Source: an uncultured Anaerolineae bacterium
Lineage (GTDB): Bacteria; Chloroflexota; Anaerolineae; Anaerolineales; UBA11858
Length of the DNA stretch: 10,643 nucleotides
Direction: 5' to 3'
Assembly: GCA_937893815.1 (NCBI GenBank)
Contig: CALCSH010000210.1
Location: forward strand, 1 to 10,643
Below, piece after piece: positions 7,049-10,643 of this stretch. A program made the position numbers and the translations under genes. Under the pieces are notes generated by a model. It saw nothing but the letters and a program-made list of their open reading frames with translations, was not told the DNA's origin and ran no database searches. Every line of letters begins with the position of its first letter. Within the stretch, counting starts at the first letter, position 1.

Positions 7049-7579
7049 TCAGAATTCGATTCCGCGCTGGCCTTTGATGCCTGCATCAAAAGGATGCTTG
7101 ATCTTCACCATTTCGGTTACCAGATCGGCATAGTCGATCAGCGCCTCGGGGGCAGAGCGCCCGGTGATGACCAAATGCAATTCCGGCGGTTTGTTGGCTT
7201 TGAGCCAGGCGATGACTTTTTGCGTTATAAGCCACTCGAAGTGCATGGTGTAGGTGAATTCATCCAGCACGATCAAATCGTACTCACCGGAAGCAATTTT
7301 TTCCTGGGCGATCTGCCAGCCGTGGCGGGCGCGGGCGATAGTTTCATCCATGTCTTTCGAAGTCCAGGTGAAACCATCGCCCATTTTGTGCCATTCAATG
7401 CCCAAGGCTTCAGCACTTTTGAATTCGCCCCAATTGCCCGTTTCGGCTTTGACGAATTGAATCATACAAACATGCAAATCTTGTCCACGGGCACGCATTA
7501 ACATCCCCAACGCTGCCGTCGTTTTTCCTTTGCCATCGCCGGTGTTGACAATAACTAAGCCATTTGGTTTTTGTGCCAT
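7049..7579 (-). CDS. cobO: Cob(I)yrinic acid a,c-diamide adenosyltransferase, BtuR/CobA/CobO type
   Basis: This ATP:corrinoid adenosyltransferase attaches the 5'-deoxyadenosyl group to Co(I) of cobyrinic acid a,c-diamide or of salvaged corrinoids. The 176-residue protein opens with the family P-loop NTGDGKGKTTAALG (the GDGKGKTT core is residues 14-21). It continues with IQFVKAETGNWGEF, the Walker B-like LIVLDEFTYT, and VITGRSAPEALIDYADLVTEM, all diagnostic for the BtuR family rather than the PduO or EutT types. The C-terminus GIKGQRGIEF is also typical, so the protein is complete. The start at 7579 has a modest GGAT upstream. It lies directly after the btuF-like gene, in keeping with uptake followed by adenosylation of incoming corrinoids. 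Confidence 0.96.
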   Translation of the reverse strand: MAQKPNGLVIVNTGDGKGKTTAALGMLMRARGQDLHVCMIQFVKAETGNWGEFKSAEALGIEWHKMGDGFTWTSKDMDETIARARHGWQIAQEKIASGEYDLIVLDEFTYTMHFEWLITQKVIAWLKANKPPELHLVITGRSAPEALIDYADLVTEMVKIKHPFDAGIKGQRGIEF

Positions 7580-7598
7580 TTGTTCTATCCAAAAAGGG

Positions 7599-7652
7599 CA
7601 CGAAGTACACGAATGGGTGTCGGAGATTGTTGCGTTGCTTCGTGTACTTCGT
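7599..7652. repeat. Period-9 inverted repeat in the btuF-cobO gap (element G)
   Basis: The arms 7600-7613 and 7639-7652 are perfectly complementary over 14 bp (ACGAAGTACACGAA), with a 25-nt loop. Within each arm the motif CACGAA or TTCGTG recurs at a 9-nt period, so it belongs with the nonamer type of element C, although the unit sequence differs. Confidence 0.85.
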
Positions 7653-7662
7653 AGATATTTTT

Positions 7663-8691
7663 CTACTCAAACATATCTGGGTGAAGGAATTGAGCCACGG
7701 CTTCCAGCCCGTCGACCAGGCGCGGGCCAGGACGGCTGACCAGATTATCATCGAAAATAAAAATGTTTTCATTTTTAACGGCAGAAAGTCCTTCCCAACC
7801 CGCGCGGGTGGCCACAGCTTCAGGAGTGACTCCACCATACAAGGAATCGCCGAGCAGAATAATATCGGGGTCCTGGGCGATCAATTCTTCTAAATTGATT
7901 TGCGCCCAGGCACCTTCAAGCACACTGCCGATATTGGTTCCACCTGCCATCGTTATGAGGGTATCAATAAAGGTGCCCGGCCCGGAAGTCCACGGAGCGG
8001 CTGGCTCAGTGGCATCCAGTTCGTAAAAAATCGAAGGCCGTTCTTCCACACCGGCCACTTTTTCTTCAACCGCAGCAACGCGAGCCAGGAAACCTTCGAT
8101 CAGAATCTCAGTTTCTGCTTCATGCCCGGTTAGCAAGGCGGCCGTGCGTAGATTTTCATACATACCGGGCAAATCTGTTGGATTTTCCAGCACGTAGACC
8201 GTGAGTCCTAAATCTTCAAGCATTTGAATTTGCTCAGGAGCGGTCAATCCAGCAGCCAGCACGAGATCGGCATCCAGGGTGAGGATGGTTTCGGTGTCCA
8301 GATCGCCCCATCCGCCGCCGATGTCGGTTTTTTCTAGCGCTTCAGCGGGGTAATCGGAGAAAAGATCCCGTCCGACAATCTGTTCTCCGGCGCCGATTGC
8401 GAAAAGAATTTCTGTATTGGAAGGTGCCAATGAGATGATGCGTTGCGCAGGGAGCGTGATGGTGATCGAACGGCCCAGCCCGTCAACGAGTGCGACCATT
8501 TCGGCCGCAGGGATTGCTTCTTCAGTTGGTTCGGTCTCGGCTTCGGCTGGCACCTCTTTAGTAATGGCGACTTCTTCGACGGCCACTTCATCGATGGGTG
8601 TTTCTACGGCAGCCTCAGGTTGCGTGGTGCAGGCTCCAAGAATCAATGCGAGCAAAACGATTATTGTGACGAACAAATATTTGCGTATCAT
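7663..8691 (-). CDS. btuF: Periplasmic-binding lipoprotein, probable corrinoid-binding BtuF-like protein
   Basis: This 342-residue lipoprotein has a basic start, a hydrophobic segment and the lipobox LGAC with lipidated Cys21. An acidic, Glu/Ala-rich linker (about 24-65) tethers the binding domain to the membrane. The folded part starts at about residue 68 with VDGLGRSITI and RIISLAPSNTEILFAIGAGEQIVG, the class III substrate-binding fold of BtuF and siderophore receptors. GPGTFIDTLITMAGG and the closing region also fit BtuF. It should deliver cobalamin or cobinamide to a BtuCD transporter. The fold alone would also allow iron-chelate binding; the cobalamin assignment rests on the riboswitch just upstream and the cob genes just downstream. 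Start 8691 has AAGGAG nine nt upstream. No BtuC or BtuD is in the window. Confidence 0.88.
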   Translation of the reverse strand: MIRKYLFVTIIVLLALILGACTTQPEAAVETPIDEVAVEEVAITKEVPAEAETEPTEEAIPAAEMVALVDGLGRSITITLPAQRIISLAPSNTEILFAIGAGEQIVGRDLFSDYPAEALEKTDIGGGWGDLDTETILTLDADLVLAAGLTAPEQIQMLEDLGLTVYVLENPTDLPGMYENLRTAALLTGHEAETEILIEGFLARVAAVEEKVAGVEERPSIFYELDATEPAAPWTSGPGTFIDTLITMAGGTNIGSVLEGAWAQINLEELIAQDPDIILLGDSLYGGVTPEAVATRAGWEGLSAVKNENIFIFDDNLVSRPGPRLVDGLEAVAQFLHPDMFE

Positions 8692-8719
8692 TTATATTTT
8701 CTCCTTATTGCAGAGCAGT

Positions 8720-8743
8720 TGATTCTACTGGAAAGTAGAATCA
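8720..8743. repeat. Small hairpin between the riboswitch terminator and btuF
   Basis: A 9-bp perfect stem (TGATTCTAC with GTAGAATCA) closes a 6-nt loop. A further copy of AGAATC lies at 8748-8753, and AATCATGATT (8738-8747) is itself palindromic, so alternative pairings exist. It lies after the terminator and before the ribosome site of btuF. No U-run follows it. Confidence 0.65.
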
Positions 8744-8754
8744 TGATTAGAATC

Positions 8755-8785
8755 AAAAAACCCTGACCATCTTGGACAGGGTTTT
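8755..8785 (-). terminator. Intrinsic terminator of the cobalamin riboswitch
   Basis: On the transcribed strand AAAACCCTG pairs with CAGGGTTTT. One mismatch and two further G-C pairs close a 5-nt loop, and a run of six U ends the stem. It lies about 65 nt after the B12 box and upstream of btuF, which fits control by premature termination when cobalamin is bound. Confidence 0.85.
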
Positions 8786-8849
8786 AGAAATTATGCTTTC
8801 AATTCTGGTATTCCCATATCCCTTCCTCGAGGATTAGTGGAAATCGCGA

Positions 8850-9030
8850 AATAGGCGGGCGGCCTGGCTTGGTAGTTGATTTGTTCAATAGCTAGTCAGT
8901 TATGCAGTTCCTTTGAACTATCAAACTTCCTAACTTTTCAACTCATAAACTAACCTTACAGTTGCGGGACAGCGCCGGACTTACACCGGCTTCGCCTTTA
9001 AACCTTCCCATCCGGGGGGTGGGGTACCTA
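8850..9030 (-). promoter_or_regulatory. Cobalamin (adenosylcobalamin-type) riboswitch aptamer
   Basis: Reading the minus strand, the conserved core appears in order. TGGGAAGG is at 9010-9003. The P3 hairpin with loop GGTGTAAGTCC is at 8990-8974. CTGTCCCGCAACTGTAA is at 8972-8956, and the B12 box AAGCCAGGCCGCCCGCCTA is at 8870-8852. TAGG at 9030-9027 can pair with CCTA at 8855-8852 to close P1. The segment between the CCGCAACTG block and the B12 box, normally the variable peripheral arm, consists of an 8-nt-period repeat (8870-8951). Cobalamin riboswitches reduce expression of uptake and synthesis genes when the ligand is abundant. Here a terminator follows, so the whole eight-gene operon should be controlled by attenuation. 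Boundaries are approximate. Confidence 0.95.
8870..8951. repeat. Period-8 repeat hairpin inside the riboswitch (element H)
   Basis: On the transcribed strand five octamers of the form AGTTNNNN (8951-8912) are followed by two bases and then five octamers of the form AACTNNNN (8909-8870; two units vary as AGCT and AACA). All are in exact 8-nt register. The AGTT and AACT cores are complementary, giving a ladder of short helices separated by internal loops, capped by AGTTC-AAAG-GAACT. It occupies the peripheral arm of the aptamer. Confidence 0.85.
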
Positions 9031-9036
9031 AATCGG

Positions 9037-9065
9037 ATTATATACAATTGAAAAGGTTCAACATC
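9037..9065 (-). promoter_or_regulatory. Probable promoter of the cobalamin operon
   Basis: A perfect -10 box TATAAT lies at 9042-9037 on the minus strand. The hexamer 17 nt upstream (GATGTT, 9065-9060) is a poor -35 match. A start about 7 nt downstream would fall near 9030, exactly where the riboswitch P1 stem begins, which supports the call. Confidence 0.55.
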
Positions 9066-9208
9066 AGCATAATGATAGCACATTTTATCGCCCGTTTTTA
9101 TGACGATTGGCTTGAAGTTAAAGATTTTCGTCAGGAATTCTTCTTTTTGATGGGTAAATCTTCAGTTCCAACAACGACACGCGAACACCTAGAAATTTAC
9201 ATTAAAGC
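9066..9208. other. Non-coding gap between the tRNA terminator and the operon promoter
   Basis: This A+T-rich stretch shows no convincing gene or repeat. A + strand frame from a TTG at 9048 (or an ATG at 9072) to 9242 crosses it, but it has no well-placed ribosome site and reads antisense through both the operon promoter and the tRNA terminator. Together with the 5' leader of btuF it makes a 552-base gene-free gap, which is otherwise explained by the riboswitch. Confidence 0.5.
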
Positions 9209-9229
9209 AAAAAACCCGCCAAAGACGAG
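9209..9229 (-). terminator. Intrinsic terminator after tRNA-Arg
   Basis: On the minus strand CTCGTC pairs with GGCGGG (six pairs, two of them G-U) around a UUU loop, followed directly by six U. It lies 15 nt after the tRNA end and insulates the cobalamin operon promoter downstream. Confidence 0.75.
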
Positions 9230-9243
9230 GTATCGAAAATGAG

Positions 9244-9315
9244 TACCCCCACTGCGACTCGAACGCAGGTTTCTACCTCCGGAGGGTAGCGCTCTATCCA
9301 CTGAGCTATGGGGGC
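9244..9315 (-). tRNA. tRNA-Arg (anticodon CCG)
   Basis: The 72-nt sequence folds as a standard cloverleaf. The acceptor stem is GCCCCCA with TGGGGGT (one G-U pair at the end), and the D arm has GCTC and GAGC. The anticodon stem CTACC/GGTAG has loop CTCCGGA, so the anticodon is CCG, reading CGG. The variable region has four nt, and the T arm CTGCG/CGCAG has loop TTCGAGT. The discriminator base is A. The 3' CCA is not encoded and must be added by a nucleotidyltransferase. Confidence 0.96.
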
Positions 9316-9327
9316 GTAGCGGAAGCG

Positions 9328-9348
9328 ATTCTACCACAACCAGGTTGT
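9328..9348 (-). promoter_or_regulatory. Possible tRNA-Arg promoter with an overlapping dyad
   Basis: TAGAAT at 9333-9328 could be a -10 box 12 nt before the tRNA. No good -35 is visible. A 13-nt perfect dyad (ACAACC-A-GGTTGT, 9336-9348) lies directly upstream of it. Transcription could equally come from prsW, whose stop is 43 nt upstream of the tRNA. Confidence 0.3.
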
Positions 9349-9358
9349 ATACACAGAG

Positions 9359-10351
9359 TCAGGTGGATATTGCCCGTGGGGCAAGCCTCGCCAATTCCAC
9401 ACGGGTCTGTTCGATAATTTGAAGATTATGGCCTTCGTTGCCGAAGCGTTCGAGTTGAAATTTTTTGTGGGCCAATTCCGCACAGAGTTGGTAAAAGCGG
9501 CGGGTTTCATGATAGCGCCCAGATAATAATCCTTTGAAACGCAACGGCCCCTGCGATAAGGCAGAACAGGCCACTCGATATTGGGCTTTGCTAATCAGGC
9601 CATTTTCGACTTCAGACAGCAGATATTTTCTGATGCGCTGTTGCACGCGGCTGATTGCCCAAAGAATGACCAGGAACATAAAAAACCAACCGCTCCAGTC
9701 CAGCATTGTCCCCAGGGCGAGGCCGCCAAGCCCTGAGAGCAGGCTGGCCAGCGTGTTATGAACCGAGTGAGCCGCCATTGCGATTCCCCAACCGGCACAT
9801 ACCGCCAACGCCTGAATCCAGATTTTTCGATTGAGGCGGGCGGTTGCCAACCCAATGCCAATGAAGGCGGTGTAAAATGGGTGCTGCCAACCCACCAAGA
9901 TCACGCGCACGAAAACTAGCCACAATAAGCCTTCATACCCGCCATCCAGAAAACCATACTGATAAATATAGTACGTATTTTCAGTCGCAGCAAAACCCAG
10001 GGCCGTGATCCCGGCGTATACAATGCCGTCTAGCACGGAGTCGAACTCGCGGCGGAAAAATAGAAATACGAGTAAAACAGCCAACCCCTTCAGGGTTTCT
10101 TCCACCGGCGGTGCCACCAACGAACCGGTGGCGATTTCAGCGGCGGCTTCGGAACCGGTGAAAAAATAAACTCCAACACCCAGCAGCGTGTTGACCACGA
10201 AGGCAACCCCGGCAGCAACCACTGCTCCCCAAATAAACGCACCCACTAAAAGAATTTTTGGTTCCTTCTCATAACGGTCGAGCCAATACAATACTCCGGC
10301 GAACACAAACATCGGCACAAAACCAAAGAATAATGAGAGTAGAAAGCCCAT
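9359..10351 (-). CDS. PrsW-family intramembrane metalloprotease homologue
   Basis: This 330-residue multi-pass membrane protein has about eight hydrophobic segments between residues 1 and 235. It shows the PrsW signatures: APPVEETLKG with the Glu84-Glu85 pair and Lys88 (EExxK), GFAATEN with Glu124 (FxxxE), and two histidine sites (His157 in GWQHPFYTAFIG; His195 in AAHSVHN, where an HxxxD motif would be expected but N follows). PrsW proteases cleave membrane proteins such as anti-sigma factors; the target here is unknown. A soluble tail of roughly 95 residues (236-330), basic near the membrane, follows the last segment. I choose ATG 10351 because GAGGG lies seven nt upstream and a hydrophobic stretch starts at once; the TTG at 10393 lies within the preceding gene. 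It is tightly coupled to that DUF2344 gene. Confidence 0.82.
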   Translation of the reverse strand: MGFLLSLFFGFVPMFVFAGVLYWLDRYEKEPKILLVGAFIWGAVVAAGVAFVVNTLLGVGVYFFTGSEAAAEIATGSLVAPPVEETLKGLAVLLVFLFFRREFDSVLDGIVYAGITALGFAATENTYYIYQYGFLDGGYEGLLWLVFVRVILVGWQHPFYTAFIGIGLATARLNRKIWIQALAVCAGWGIAMAAHSVHNTLASLLSGLGGLALGTMLDWSGWFFMFLVILWAISRVQQRIRKYLLSEVENGLISKAQYRVACSALSQGPLRFKGLLSGRYHETRRFYQLCAELAHKKFQLERFGNEGHNLQIIEQTRVELARLAPRAIST

Positions 10352-10353
10352 GG

Positions 10354-10643
10354 CTATTCCCTCGGATCTTGCAATATGAATTGGGTGCGGCAAACATGTG
10401 CCTGATACGGATCTATATTTAACGCTAAAAGCACTTCATCGGGTCGTCCGGTTTCACCGGGAAGCGATTTCACCTGCAAATGTAGTGAACCATCCTCTTC
10501 CAGGTGCAAATTTTCGATGAGCGGCCGTAGATCGTATGCTTTGCCGCGCCGCTCCCGGATAATTGTATGCTGGATGAGTAGGTCCTTCAGGGTGGATGCA
10601 AAATCAGTGGGTGGATTTTCCAGACGTATTCGGTAGCGAGTCG
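10354..10643 (-). CDS. DUF2344 / radical SAM-linked protein (3' end only)
   Basis: An open frame enters from the right edge (first full codon at 10641) and ends at TAG 10356-10354, giving 95 residues with no start in the window. The sequence TRYRIRLENPPT..., then RERRGKAYDLRPLIENLHL, then GETGRPDEVLLALNI and CRTQFIL matches my recollection of the C-terminal half of the DUF2344 family. Proteins of that family are encoded next to, or fused with, a radical SAM protein, often near ribonuclease E/G and ribosomal L21/L27 genes. Its biochemical role is not established as far as I know. The stop lies two nt before the prsW ATG, and the prsW ribosome site is inside this gene, so translation of the two is probably coupled. 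Confidence 0.75.
   Translation of the reverse strand, partial: TRYRIRLENPPTDFASTLKDLLIQHTIIRERRGKAYDLRPLIENLHLEEDGSLHLQVKSLPGETGRPDEVLLALNIDPYQAHVCRTQFILQDPRE
10359..10363 (-). promoter_or_regulatory. Ribosome binding site of the prsW-like gene
   Basis: GAGGG lies seven nt before the ATG at 10351, inside the last codons of the DUF2344 gene. It decides the prsW start and points to translational coupling. Confidence 0.7.

Noticed and set aside
6085..7077. A 330-codon + strand frame opposite cobT
   Set aside because: It is antisense to a perfectly typical cobT and runs into repeat element F; its length follows from the codon bias of the real gene.
7663..8691. The lipoprotein as an iron-siderophore or haem receptor
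   Set aside because: The fold is shared, so this cannot be excluded from sequence alone, but the cobalamin riboswitch directly upstream and seven genes of a cobalamin operon downstream make corrinoid binding much likelier.
9048..9242. A 64-codon + strand frame (TTG start; ATG inside at 9072) between the operon promoter and tRNA-Arg
   Set aside because: It has no ribosome site at a usable distance, overlaps the tRNA terminator and the operon promoter in antisense, and shows no recognisable family.
9244..9315. tRNA-Arg as an attachment site of an integrated element
   Set aside because: No integrase, no duplicated tRNA 3' end and no phage or plasmid genes are seen; both flanks look like ordinary chromosome.

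Overview
The window reads as bacterial chromosome, most likely from the phylum Chloroflexota (Anaerolineae-like). The reasons are the style of the proteins, a DUF2344 gene coupled to a PrsW-family gene, and junctions filled with short-period repeats. This placement is inference from recognition, not from a search.

Left part (1-1626, + strand, visibly A+T-richer): the 3' end of a NodU/CmcH-type carbamoyltransferase, a clean intrinsic terminator (403-432), and a membrane-anchored SGNH hydrolase (478-1626). This pair looks like the edge of a cell-surface or secondary glycan-modification locus. The SGNH gene runs tail-to-tail into the cobalamin operon and overlaps its last gene by 34 bases.

Centre (1593-9042, - strand): an eight-gene cobalamin operon behind a cobalamin riboswitch. 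In transcription order it holds: promoter (about 9037-9065), riboswitch (about 9030-8850), intrinsic terminator (8785-8755), btuF-like lipoprotein, cobO, cobT, cobS, a Bcp-type peroxiredoxin, cobC-like phosphatase, cobQ and cobU. The genes cover adenosylation and amidation of the corrin ring (CobO, CobQ), activation of cobinamide (CobU), lower-ligand activation (CobT), joining (CobS) and final dephosphorylation (CobC). CbiB/CobD, which attaches the aminopropanol arm, and the BtuC/BtuD transporter subunits are not in the window.

The unexpected structure is between the genes. All seven gaps inside the operon are 52-95 nt long, and each holds an inverted repeat. In six of them the arms are built of tandem units of 7 or 9 nt. 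An eighth element of the same kind, with 8-nt units (five AGTTNNNN, two bases, five mostly AACTNNNN), makes up the variable arm inside the riboswitch itself. These resemble the short tandemly repeated repetitive (STRR) sequences known from cyanobacteria. They also supply stop codons, C-terminal residues and misleading upstream start codons for the cob genes.

Right part (9209-10643, - strand): a tRNA-Arg(CCG) with its own terminator, a PrsW-family membrane protease gene with a soluble C-terminal tail, and the 3' end of a DUF2344 (radical SAM-linked) gene whose stop lies two bases before the prsW start.
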